A stretch of 7,133 nucleotides of DNA, taken from contig CALEOQ010000418.1 in NCBI GenBank assembly GCA_937910255.1, forward strand, positions 1 through 7,133. The letters run 5' to 3'. The translations under genes were made by a program, and so were the position numbers. Origin of the DNA: an uncultured Caulobacteraceae bacterium. GTDB taxonomy: Bacteria > Pseudomonadota > Alphaproteobacteria > Caulobacterales > Caulobacteraceae. How positions within the stretch are numbered: position 1 is the first letter of the stretch; the number at the start of each line of letters is the position of its first letter. Shown here one piece after another: positions 1 to 6,481 of this stretch. The notes beneath the pieces are model-generated. The model saw only the letters and a list, made by a program, of their open reading frames with translations, was not told the DNA's origin and ran no database searches.

Positions 1-61
1 TCTGACGTGTGGGTGGGGGTGGGGGTGTGGGGGGGGGGGGGGGTGGGGGTTTTTTTTTTTT
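1..61. other. Low-complexity sequencing artefact (poly-G then poly-T) at contig end
   Basis: This stretch is almost entirely G with scattered T, ending in an unbroken run of T immediately before the Illumina P7 sequence. On the opposite strand it reads adapter, then A homopolymer, then C-rich sequence. That is the usual appearance of a read that has run through the insert and adapter and off the end of the molecule. It is not genomic DNA and holds no gene; any frame through it (for example the one from base 7) is spurious. Confidence 0.93.
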
Positions 62-125
62 CAAGCAGAAGACGGCATACGAGATTACGACGTGACTGGA
101 GTTCAGACGTGTGCTCTTCCGATCT
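62..125 (-). other. Untrimmed Illumina TruSeq P7 / index / read-2 adapter
   Basis: Bases 62-85 match the 24-base P7 flow-cell sequence (CAAGCAGAAG...CGAGAT). Bases 86-91 are a 6-base index, TACGAC on the plus strand and GTCGTA as read 1 would report it. Bases 92-125 match the 34-base TruSeq read-2 primer site (GTGACTGGAG...TTCCGATCT). All three parts are complete, in the right order and without mismatch to the sequences I know. Genomic sequence begins at base 126. The adapter has no stop in two frames that run into the gene downstream, giving artefact peptides such as TGVQTCALPI (frame of base 92) and SSDVCSSDL (frame of base 7). These peptides occur in many contaminated database proteins. 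Confidence 0.98.
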
Positions 126-127
126 TC

Positions 128-2650
128 GACGTTCGCGGCCAGTACGGCTGGTCGGATCTTGGCGGCGGCGAACAGAGCTTCATCAGCGCGCTCGGTGGCC
201 GCAATTTCATGGACGGCCGCGCCAACCTCACCTTGGGCCTGGAGTATTCCAACACCGACGCCCTCGATCCTCGCGACCGGGATTTTTCCCGCCCCGGCCG
301 GCGCGAGACCCTGGTCGACAACCCCGCCGACTATCCCGATGAGAACCCCGGCGTTGATCGCGCCGCCTGGGGCGACACCGACCTCGTCTTCGCCCGGGAT
401 GGCCGCTATATCGACACCGCCCTGGGCGGCGGCGTCTATACCCGCGCCGACTTCGATCCCAACACCCTGTCAGGCGTCAGCTTCGTGGGCGACGGCACGC
501 CCTGGCGGGACGGCCTCTATACCGGCGGCTTCTCCATGCTGGGCGGTTCGGGCACGCCGCTCGACCTCTTCCAGACCGAGCTGATCCCGGGCCTGGAGCG
601 CTGGACCGGCTATGTGGGCGGCATGTTCGAGATCACGCCGAACCACCGCATGTTCGCTGACTTCAAGTACAACAACGCCAAGACGGACTTCCGCTCGCAA
701 CCGACCTTCGACTACGGAATCCTGGTTCCGATCGACAACCCCTACATTCCCGCCTCCATCCGCGCCGACGCCCTGGCGCCGGGCGGCACGGCGGCCCCGG
801 GCGGGCTCGATACGCCGGGCGTTCTGGTGGCCCGGGACAATTTTGATCTGGGCGAGGTGCGCCGCGAGATCGAGCGCGAGACCTTCCGCGGCGTGATCGG
901 CTTCGAAGGCGATCTGTCCTCAGCGGTGGCCTACAACGTCTCCTACACCTACGGCCAGACCAAGGAATCCAACAGCGAACTGAACAACCGCAACAATCTG
1001 CGCTGGTTCGCCGCCATCGACGCCGTGCGCGATCCGGGCTCCGGCGAGATCGTCTGCCGCTCGACCCTTGATCCATCCGCCGTGCCCGCCGGCGACTTGT
1101 TCGGGACCACGGTCGACCCCGATGTCTGGAACAGCCTCTATGTGGGCGGCGGTCAGGCGGCCGGCTGCGTGCCGATCAACATCTTTGGCGAAGGCGCCAT
1201 CTCGCCCGAGGGACAGGCCTGGATCAACGACGTCGCCACGTCTGAGGCCAAGATCGAGCAGGAGGTGTTCAGCGCCTATATCACCGGCGACTCCTCCCTC
1301 GCCTTCAGCCTGCCGGCCGGTCCCGTGGGCTTCGTGCTCGGGACCGAATACCGCAAGGAAAAGAGCCGCGAGACCCCTGACGAGGATGTGCTGCTGGGCG
1401 CCGAACTTGGCTACAACGTCACCTGGCTCGGCCAGGGCGTCGCCGAGAACGGCCAGTTCGAGGTCCACGAGCTGTTTGGCGAGCTGGCCATTCCCGTCGT
1501 GCGCGACCTGCCCTTCGTCGAGTCCTTTGACGTGAACCTCGCCTACCGGTTCTCCGACTATTCCACCATCGGGACCACCGACACCTGGAACGTCGGCGCC
1601 CAGTGGCGGATGACCGAGGACCTGATGATCCGGGGCAGCCGCGCCCGCGCGGTCCGGGCGCCCAATATCAGCGAACTGTTCCTCCCCCAGACCCAGACCT
1701 TCCGGTCCATCAACGACCCCTGCGAGTCCGACAATGTCCAGGCAGGTTCGGAATTCCGCATCGCCAACTGCACCGCCGATCTGGGCTTTGATCCGACGGT
1801 CGTGGAATTCATCAACACCACCTCCTCGTCCGTCGAAGGCGTGGTGGGCGGCAACCGCGATCTCGACGCCGAGACCGGGGACACCGAGACGTTGGGCCTG
1901 GTCTTCACGCCGCGCTTCGCGCCGGGCCTGTCCATGTCGCTGGACTATTACCGGATCAAGCTCACCGATGCGGTGAACCTGTTCACGGCCAACACCATCA
2001 TCGAGAGCTGCTACGACCTGGAGCAGCCCAACGACTTCTGCGGCCTGTTCACCCGCGATCCGGGCACCCAGTTCGTGGACTCCTTCCAGGAGTACTCGGT
2101 CAACGTCTCCGCCTACGAGACCGCCGGCTTCGACTTCTCGATGCAGTACCTGCTGAACCCCGCCGATTTCGGGGTCATGCGTGACATCGGCACGTTCCAG
2201 TTCAACCTGCTGGCCAACCGCCTGACCAAGCTCGAGTTCGTGGAGATCGAAGGGGCCGAGGCCTCCAGCGAGCTGGGCTATGCCGGCGCGCCCAAGTGGC
2301 AGGCCAATCTCGATGTCACCTGGGCCTGGAACGACCTGCTGGTGAACTACGGCTTCAACTGGTTCGACGAGACCAAGCGCTTCACCGACGAGCGGCGCGC
2401 GGCCAACCCGAACTATGTGCCGGACGGCTACTGGACCTGGTCCCCGCGGGAGACCCACGACATCCAGGTCCAGTACAGCTTCCAGGATCGCTACCAGGCC
2501 TATGCCGGGGTGAACAACTTCACCAACCAGCTGCCCGACCGCGGCTCCACCGGCACGGCGTCCACGGGGGCTGCGGCCTTCACCCAGGGCGCGTCGCCGG
2601 TCGGTCCCGTGGGCCGCTACTTCTATGTGGGCATGAAGAGCAGCTTCTAG
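128..2650 (+). CDS. TonB-dependent receptor, C-terminal 840 residues (5' truncated by contig end)
   Basis: Outer-membrane beta-barrel receptor that imports a ligand using energy from TonB-ExbB-ExbD; the ligand cannot be told from the sequence. The visible part is nearly all barrel: alternating aromatic/polar strands, an early GRANLTLGLEYSN strand, the family hallmark RAVRAPNISELF at about 1640-1680, a VNNFTNQLPD segment near 2510-2540, and a final YFYVGMKSSF ending in Phe, the usual signal for the barrel-assembly machinery. Six cysteines fall in three close pairs (codons at 1055/1166, 1721/1769, 2009/2039), probably loop disulfides. The signal peptide, TonB box and plug are missing because the contig ends in adapter; full-length relatives are roughly 950-1050 residues. 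Base 128 is the first in-frame genomic codon, not a start; the GTG at 92 lies in adapter. The style resembles the large receptor sets of Caulobacterales and sphingomonads. The family call is secure, the substrate unknown. Confidence 0.95.
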   Translation, partial: DVRGQYGWSDLGGGEQSFISALGGRNFMDGRANLTLGLEYSNTDALDPRDRDFSRPGRRETLVDNPADYPDENPGVDRAAWGDTDLVFARDGRYIDTALGGGVYTRADFDPNTLSGVSFVGDGTPWRDGLYTGGFSMLGGSGTPLDLFQTELIPGLERWTGYVGGMFEITPNHRMFADFKYNNAKTDFRSQPTFDYGILVPIDNPYIPASIRADALAPGGTAAPGGLDTPGVLVARDNFDLGEVRREIERETFRGVIGFEGDLSSAVAYNVSYTYGQTKESNSELNNRNNLRWFAAIDAVRDPGSGEIVCRSTLDPSAVPAGDLFGTTVDPDVWNSLYVGGGQAAGCVPINIFGEGAISPEGQAWINDVATSEAKIEQEVFSAYITGDSSLAFSLPAGPVGFVLGTEYRKEKSRETPDEDVLLGAELGYNVTWLGQGVAENGQFEVHELFGELAIPVVRDLPFVESFDVNLAYRFSDYSTIGTTDTWNVGAQWRMTEDLMIRGSRARAVRAPNISELFLPQTQTFRSINDPCESDNVQAGSEFRIANCTADLGFDPTVVEFINTTSSSVEGVVGGNRDLDAETGDTETLGLVFTPRFAPGLSMSLDYYRIKLTDAVNLFTANTIIESCYDLEQPNDFCGLFTRDPGTQFVDSFQEYSVNVSAYETAGFDFSMQYLLNPADFGVMRDIGTFQFNLLANRLTKLEFVEIEGAEASSELGYAGAPKWQANLDVTWAWNDLLVNYGFNWFDETKRFTDERRAANPNYVPDGYWTWSPRETHDIQVQYSFQDRYQAYAGVNNFTNQLPDRGSTGTASTGAAAFTQGASPVGPVGRYFYVGMKSSF

Positions 2651-2674
2651 CACCTCATGCCTGCGGGGCGAGGG

Positions 2675-2706
2675 AGGGCGGTCGCATGCGGCCGCCCTTT
2701 CTCGTT
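2675..2706 (+). terminator. Rho-independent terminator after the TonB-dependent receptor
   Basis: AGGGCGG at 2675-2681 pairs perfectly with CCGCCCT at 2692-2698. The interior TCGC/GCGG adds one T-G wobble and up to three further pairs around a tight loop. A T-rich tail (TTTCTCGTT, from 2698) follows. It begins 24 bases after the receptor stop codon and ahead of the next gene's candidate promoter, so it probably separates the receptor from the DUF885 gene. Confidence 0.8.
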
Positions 2707-2732
2707 CTGAGGCCAAAAGGCCATGCTAGGCT
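2705..2732 (+). promoter_or_regulatory. Candidate housekeeping promoter for the DUF885 gene
   Basis: GCTAGGCT at 2725-2732 resembles the alphaproteobacterial (Caulobacter) -10 element GCTANAWC. A weak -35-like TTCTGAG lies at 2705-2711, 13 bases upstream. The box is 24 bases before the ATG at 2757, implying a short leader, and I see no clear Shine-Dalgarno in it. The same octamer occurs before the CinA-type gene. This is a motif-based inference with a poor -35. Confidence 0.4.
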
Positions 2733-2756
2733 CGGCCAAATCCCAGCCCCTTTCCT

Positions 2757-4589
2757 ATGAGTTCGCCCATGGATCGCAGAACCTTCCTGACCACCGCCGC
2801 GGCCGCCGCCCTGGCCACCGGCGCCCACGCCCAGCCCAAGGTCGGGACGGCCCTGAACGCTGAGAACCAGCGCCTGCGGGCTCTGTTCGACCAGATCTTC
2901 GGCGAGATGCTGGACCATTCGCCGGAGATGGTGACCCGGCTGGGTCTTCACCAAGGCCCGCGCATGGCGGCCAAGGCGCAGCTGACGCCGGCCTCGATCA
3001 CCGCCCTCGATGAGGCCAAGGCGCGCAACGCGGCCAATCTGGTCCGCCTGAAGGCGATCGACCGCAACGCATTGAGCGCTTCAGAGCTGCCCCACTACGA
3101 CGCGGTGATGTTCACCACCGCCGCTGATGCGGAGGCCAACAGCCGCTACGCCTATGGGGACGCCGGCGCCGGCGATCCCTATGTGATCTCGCAGCTCAAC
3201 GGCGCCTATCGCTCGGTCCCGGACTTCCTGGGCACCCAGCACGGCATCGAAACCCAGGCCGACGCCGAGGCCTATCTCGCCCGCCTCACCCAGTTCGCCG
3301 AGGTCATGGACCAGGAGACCGAGCGCAGCCGCCGGGACGCAGGTCTTGGCGTCATCCCGCCGGACTTCGCCCTGGAGCGGGCGCTCACCCAGATGGAAGG
3401 GCTGAAGGGCGATCCAGCTGCTTCGCCCCTGGTCACGTCTATCGCTGGCCGAGCCCAGGCCAAGGGGATCGAGGGCGACTATGCCGCCCGGGCCAGCGCC
3501 ATCTATCTGGAGAAGGTCATCCCGGCCCTGGACCGGCAGATCGCCTGGGTCCGGTCCCTGCAGCCCCAGGCCGTCCACGACGCCGGCTGCTGGCGCCTGC
3601 CCGATGGCGAGGCCTATTACCGCGACGCCCTGAAGAGCTCGACCACCACCACCCTGACGCCCGATGAGATCCACGAACTGGGCTGGGAGCAGGCCCGCGC
3701 CCTGTCGGCCCGGGCCGAGACGATCCTGCAGGGCGAGGGCCTGACCCAGGGTTCGGTGGGTGAGCGGATCCAGGGGCTCTTCAAGGACCCGAAATACCTC
3801 TACGCCAACACCGATGAGGCCAAGGAGCAGTTGATCGCCGACCTGAACAAACAGGTGGCCGAGATCACCCCGCGCCTGCCCCAGGCCTTTGGCGCCCTGC
3901 CCCAGGCCGCCGTCGAGATCCGCCGGGTGCCGAAATTCATCGAGGCCGGCGCGCCAGGGGGCTACTACAACCGGCCTGCGCTCGATGGCTCACGGCCGGG
4001 CATCTACTGGATCAACCTGCGGGATTCCGCCGAGAACCCCAGCTGGACGCTCAAGACGCTCACCTATCATGAGGCCATTCCCGGCCACCATCTGCAGCGC
4101 TCCCTGCAGCAGGAGGCCGACCTGCCGATGTTGCGCAAGATCGCCGGCTTCTCCCCTTACAGCGAAGGCTGGGCGCTCTATTCCGAGCAGCTGGCGCTGG
4201 AGATGGGCATGTACGAGAACGACCCCCTGGGCGAGCTCGGCCAGATCCAGGCCTCCCTGTTCCGCGCCGCGCGCCTGGTGGTGGACACCGGCATGCACGC
4301 CAAGCGCTGGAGCCGGGAAAAGGCCATCGAGACCATGACCAGCATCGATGGCAGCCCGACCACCTCGGCGGCCACCGAGATCGAACGCTACAGCGTCTGG
4401 CCCGGTCAGGCCTGCAGCTACATGGTCGGCAAGCTCACCTGGCTGCGCCTGCGCGAGAAGGCCAAGGCGCAACTCGGCGACCGGTTCGCCCTGCCCGCCT
4501 TCCACGACGCCACCCTGCTGTCGGGCGCCATGCCGCTCACCGTTCTTGAGAGCGTGGTCGACCGGCACATCGCCGCCCGCCGGGCGTAA
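2757..4589 (+). CDS. Tat-exported DUF885 family protein, putative zinc metallohydrolase
   Basis: A 610-residue protein of the DUF885 family (Pfam PF05960), thought to be zincin-like metallopeptidases; most members lack a known substrate. The N-terminus is a twin-arginine signal: MDRRTFL with R7-R8, an alanine-rich core, and AHA (23-25) before Q26 as the likely cleavage site, so it should be exported folded to the periplasm. The conserved C-terminal half carries YHEAIPGHHLQ (H438, E439, H444, H445, Q447), SEGWALYSEQ (E470, E477) and RYSVWPGQACSY (R544, P549, Q551), the usual family landmarks. H438/H444/H445 plus E470 are plausible metal ligands with E439 catalytic; that assignment is inference. 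ATG 2757 gives the full signal n-region; ATG 2769, at MDRRTFL, is also possible and neither has a good Shine-Dalgarno. The length is normal for the family and the gene is intact. It follows the receptor after a terminator and converges on the CinA-type gene with 6 bp between stops. Confidence 0.92.
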   Translation: MSSPMDRRTFLTTAAAAALATGAHAQPKVGTALNAENQRLRALFDQIFGEMLDHSPEMVTRLGLHQGPRMAAKAQLTPASITALDEAKARNAANLVRLKAIDRNALSASELPHYDAVMFTTAADAEANSRYAYGDAGAGDPYVISQLNGAYRSVPDFLGTQHGIETQADAEAYLARLTQFAEVMDQETERSRRDAGLGVIPPDFALERALTQMEGLKGDPAASPLVTSIAGRAQAKGIEGDYAARASAIYLEKVIPALDRQIAWVRSLQPQAVHDAGCWRLPDGEAYYRDALKSSTTTTLTPDEIHELGWEQARALSARAETILQGEGLTQGSVGERIQGLFKDPKYLYANTDEAKEQLIADLNKQVAEITPRLPQAFGALPQAAVEIRRVPKFIEAGAPGGYYNRPALDGSRPGIYWINLRDSAENPSWTLKTLTYHEAIPGHHLQRSLQQEADLPMLRKIAGFSPYSEGWALYSEQLALEMGMYENDPLGELGQIQASLFRAARLVVDTGMHAKRWSREKAIETMTSIDGSPTTSAATEIERYSVWPGQACSYMVGKLTWLRLREKAKAQLGDRFALPAFHDATLLSGAMPLTVLESVVDRHIAARRA

Positions 4590-4616
4590 GGCAGCTCAGT
4601 CCTCCGTCGCCCGGCG
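4578..4616. terminator. Inverted repeat spanning the convergent stop codons; possible bidirectional terminator
   Basis: CGCCGGGCG (4578-4586) is perfectly repeated in inverse as CGCCCGGCG (4608-4616), with a 21-base loop containing the stop codons of both convergent genes (TAA 4587-4589 plus; TGA 4596-4598 minus). There is no T-tract on either side, so it is not a classic intrinsic terminator. In GC-rich coding ends a 9-bp match can arise by chance, but its symmetric placement is suggestive. Confidence 0.35.
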
Positions 4617-5078
4617 CAGCAGATCCAGCGCCGCGGCGGCGAAGGCCTCCATATTGGCCTGCCGGTCGTCTGAGCCGGTGCGCAGGGTGGTGACCAGCTC
4701 GACGGGACCAGAGAGCGCGATGCAGGTGTGGCCGGCCGGATCGCCGTAGCCGTTGCCGGTGGGGCCAGCCGCGCCGGTCTCCGACAGGCCCCAGTCGGCG
4801 CCGAAGCGCTCGCGCACCGTGCGGGCCAGCAGGAGCGCATAGGGCTCGGAGGCCGAGCGCATGCCGGCCACCGCCTCGCGGGGGATCTCCAGCAGGCTCA
4901 TCCGGGCCTTGCCCGTATAGACCACCGCGCCCCCCAGATAATAGGCCGAGGCGCCAGGCACGGCGAGCAGGGCCGCCGAGATCAGGCCGCCGGACGAGCT
5001 CTCGGCCACCGCCACCTTCTGCCCGCGCGCCTTCAGGGCCTCGCCCAGCTGCGCCGCCAGTTCCGCCAGATTGCTCAT
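4596..5078 (-). CDS. pncC: CinA C-terminal domain (PncC-type) nicotinamide-nucleotide amidase
   Basis: A 160-residue stand-alone CinA C-terminal domain protein. Characterised members hydrolyse nicotinamide mononucleotide to nicotinic acid mononucleotide and ammonia, recycling the NMN released by DNA ligase into NAD synthesis in the cytoplasm. Landmarks are AESSSGG (25-31; family AESCTGG), GGAVVYTGKAR (49-59) with Y54 and K57, TGAAGP (101-106; family TGIAGP) and GDPAGHTCIAL (112-122; family KPVGTVYIA). S27, Y54 and K57 fit the Ser/Tyr/Lys catalytic set reported for PncC, by motif position. The N-terminal CinA (MoaB-like) domain is absent, as in PncC/YgaD proteins. ATG 5078 has GGGAG ten bases upstream (5089-5093 on the minus strand). 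The motifs depart somewhat from consensus (SS for CT, ETGAAGP), so it may be a divergent CinA-family member; the family is secure, the exact activity less so. It is divergent from the esterase and convergent with the DUF885 gene. Confidence 0.85.
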   Translation of the reverse strand: MSNLAELAAQLGEALKARGQKVAVAESSSGGLISAALLAVPGASAYYLGGAVVYTGKARMSLLEIPREAVAGMRSASEPYALLLARTVRERFGADWGLSETGAAGPTGNGYGDPAGHTCIALSGPVELVTTLRTGSDDRQANMEAFAAAALDLLRRATED

Positions 5079-5105
5079 GCCTGCTTCACTCCCGTTTCTG
5101 CGCCC

Positions 5106-5133
5106 AGCCTAGCAGGCCAGACCAACGAACGTC
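5106..5133 (-). promoter_or_regulatory. Candidate promoter for the CinA/PncC-type gene
   Basis: On the minus strand GCTAGGCT (plus-strand 5106-5113) lies 27 bases before the ATG, the same octamer at nearly the same distance as before the DUF885 gene. A GACG core, part of the TTGACG-type -35, lies upstream at about 5129-5132 on the minus strand, with spacing slightly longer than the Caulobacter norm. This is motif inference only. Confidence 0.4.
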
Positions 5134-5190
5134 TTGGCCCCCGGCCCTCTGCGGCCCATGATGGCGCCAATTAGAAGCGCCGCGATTTTC

Positions 5191-5196
5191 GGGAGG
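5191..5196 (+). promoter_or_regulatory. Strong Shine-Dalgarno deciding the esterase start
   Basis: GGGAGG ends nine bases before ATG 5206. It is the best ribosome binding site in the window. It fixes the start at 5206 rather than at the in-frame GTG 5134, which would add 24 residues unlike the family and lies far upstream of this site. Confidence 0.85.
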
Positions 5197-5205
5197 ATTT
5201 TTCAC

Positions 5206-6441
5206 ATGGACGCCCAATCACAATGGACGGGCCTGGACGCCACGCGTCTGGACCGCATCGCCGACCACCTGCAACGCAACTATATCGAGCCGCAGAAGAT
5301 CGCCGGCTGCCAGGTGCAGGTCGCCCGCCACGGCCACATCGCCTACGAAAAGGCCTTCGGCTCCATGGATGTGGAGCGCAACAAGCCGATGCGCGACGAC
5401 GCCATCTTCCGCATCTATTCCATGACCAAGCCGATCACCTCGGTGGCGCTGATGACCCTGTATGAAAAGGGTTATTTCCAGCTCACCGACCCGGTCAGCC
5501 GGTTCGTGCCGTCCTGGCGCAACCACCGGGTCTGGGTGTCGGGCGAGGGTGACGACATGGTCACCGAGGCGCCCCACCGGCCGGTGAACTTCCGCGACGT
5601 GCTGACCCATACCGGCGGCTTCACCTATGGCGGCGGCCTGCCAGGCGTGGGCGAGCAGCATCCGGTGGACCGGATCTATCGCGGCCTGAAGGTGCGTTCC
5701 GTCGGCGGCAAGGACTCCATGCAGGAGTTCATGGACAAGCTCGCCCAGGTACCCCTGCTCTACCAGCCGGGCACGCGCTGGATGTACTCGCTGGCCACCG
5801 ACATCTGCGGCGCGCTGGTGGAGATCATCTCCGGCAAGCCGTTCGACCAGTACCTCAAGGAAGAGATCTTCGAGCCGCTGGGCATGGTCGACACCGCCTT
5901 CCACGTGACCCCCGACAAGGTGGAGCGGTTCTGCGCCAACTATCAGCGCGGCCCCGACAAGAAGCTGAAGCTGATCGATGATCCGGGCGGCGACAGCCAG
6001 TTCGTCCGCGAGCCCGGCTTCAAGTCCGGCGGCGGCGGCCTGACCGGCACCGTGGCCGACTATGGCCGCTTCACCGAGATGCTGCGCCGGGGCGGCGAGC
6101 TGGACGGCCACCGGATCCTGGGTCCCCGCACCCTGGAAATGATGCACATGAACCACCTGCCCGGCGGCCAGGACCTGACCCAGCTGGCCATCGGCGCCTT
6201 CTCCGAAACCTCGAACGAAGGCGTTGGCTTTGGCCTCGGCTTCGCTTCCACCATGGGCCAGGTGGAGACCGGCGCGCTCGGCGTCGGCGACTACTACTGG
6301 GGTGGCGCGGCCTCGACCATCTTCTGGGTCGACCCCAAGGAGGACCTGACCCTGGTCTTCATGACCCAGCTGATGCCGTCGGGCACCTTCAACTTCCGCG
6401 GCCAGCTCAAGAGCCTGATCTATTCGGCCATCACCGACTGA
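5206..6441 (+). CDS. Family VIII carboxylesterase / class C beta-lactamase-like serine hydrolase
   Basis: A 411-residue serine hydrolase of the beta-lactamase fold (Pfam Beta-lactamase, PF00144). The nucleophile motif is S72-M-T-K75 in YSMTKP. The second motif is Y194-S-L in WMYSLATD, where true class C enzymes have Y-x-N. The third is W365-G-G367 in YYWGGAAST, replacing the lactamase K-T-G. The SxxK, Tyr and WGG combination is that of family VIII esterases such as EstB of Burkholderia gladioli, which hydrolyse short-chain esters and occasionally beta-lactams. Other family landmarks include LTHTGGFTYG (133-142), FEPLGMVDTAF (222-232) and SGGGGLTGTVADYGRF (274-289). There is no signal peptide, so it is probably cytoplasmic. 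ATG 5206 is set by GGGAGG at 5191-5196. It is divergent from the CinA-type gene across 127 bp; upstream TTAGAA (5171-5176) partly fits a -10 but has no recognisable -35. The natural substrate is unknown, and antibiotic resistance should not be assumed. Confidence 0.92.
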   Translation: MDAQSQWTGLDATRLDRIADHLQRNYIEPQKIAGCQVQVARHGHIAYEKAFGSMDVERNKPMRDDAIFRIYSMTKPITSVALMTLYEKGYFQLTDPVSRFVPSWRNHRVWVSGEGDDMVTEAPHRPVNFRDVLTHTGGFTYGGGLPGVGEQHPVDRIYRGLKVRSVGGKDSMQEFMDKLAQVPLLYQPGTRWMYSLATDICGALVEIISGKPFDQYLKEEIFEPLGMVDTAFHVTPDKVERFCANYQRGPDKKLKLIDDPGGDSQFVREPGFKSGGGGLTGTVADYGRFTEMLRRGGELDGHRILGPRTLEMMHMNHLPGGQDLTQLAIGAFSETSNEGVGFGLGFASTMGQVETGALGVGDYYWGGAASTIFWVDPKEDLTLVFMTQLMPSGTFNFRGQLKSLIYSAITD

Positions 6442-6453
6442 GGACATGGCGTG

Positions 6454-6477
6454 CGGGGCCGGCCTGCGCTGGCCCCG
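6454..6477. terminator. Strong GC hairpin between convergent genes, possible bidirectional terminator
   Basis: CGGGGCCGGC (6454-6463) and GCTGGCCCCG (6468-6477) form a 10-pair stem with one G-T wobble around the tetraloop CTGC. It sits 12 bases after the esterase stop and 4 bases from the ZIP-gene stop on the other strand. There is no T-tract on either side, so termination may be weak or Rho-assisted. The structure is read directly; the role is inferred from its position. Confidence 0.55.
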
Positions 6478-6481
6478 TCGC

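Noticed and set aside
18..55. Possible G-quadruplex or simple repeat in the G-rich tract
   Set aside because: It lies outside the adapter relative to the insert and is a sequencing artefact.
92..127. GTG start for the receptor with 12 extra N-terminal residues
   Set aside because: The GTG belongs to the TruSeq read-2 primer sequence; these codons are adapter, not gene.
7..342. Plus-strand open frame beginning in the poly-G tract
   Set aside because: It translates low-complexity sequence and adapter (including SSDVCSSDL) and then the wrong frame of the receptor.
920..2716. Long (598-codon) open frame antisense to the receptor
   Set aside because: GC-rich codon bias on the plus strand leaves the antisense frame free of stops; the translation is Gly/Val/Ala-rich and shows no recognisable domain, while the plus-strand frame is a clear receptor.
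5163..5181. GGCGC/GCGCC inverted repeat in the leader region before the esterase
   Set aside because: A 5-bp match with a 9-base loop in GC-rich DNA is too likely by chance to call an operator or riboswitch.
5134..5205. GTG 5134 as start of the esterase
   Set aside because: It adds 24 residues with no family resemblance, while ATG 5206 has GGGAGG nine bases upstream.
5218..6447. 409-codon open frame antisense to the esterase
   Set aside because: Same codon-bias shadow; no recognisable motif, and the plus-strand frame carries all the esterase motifs.
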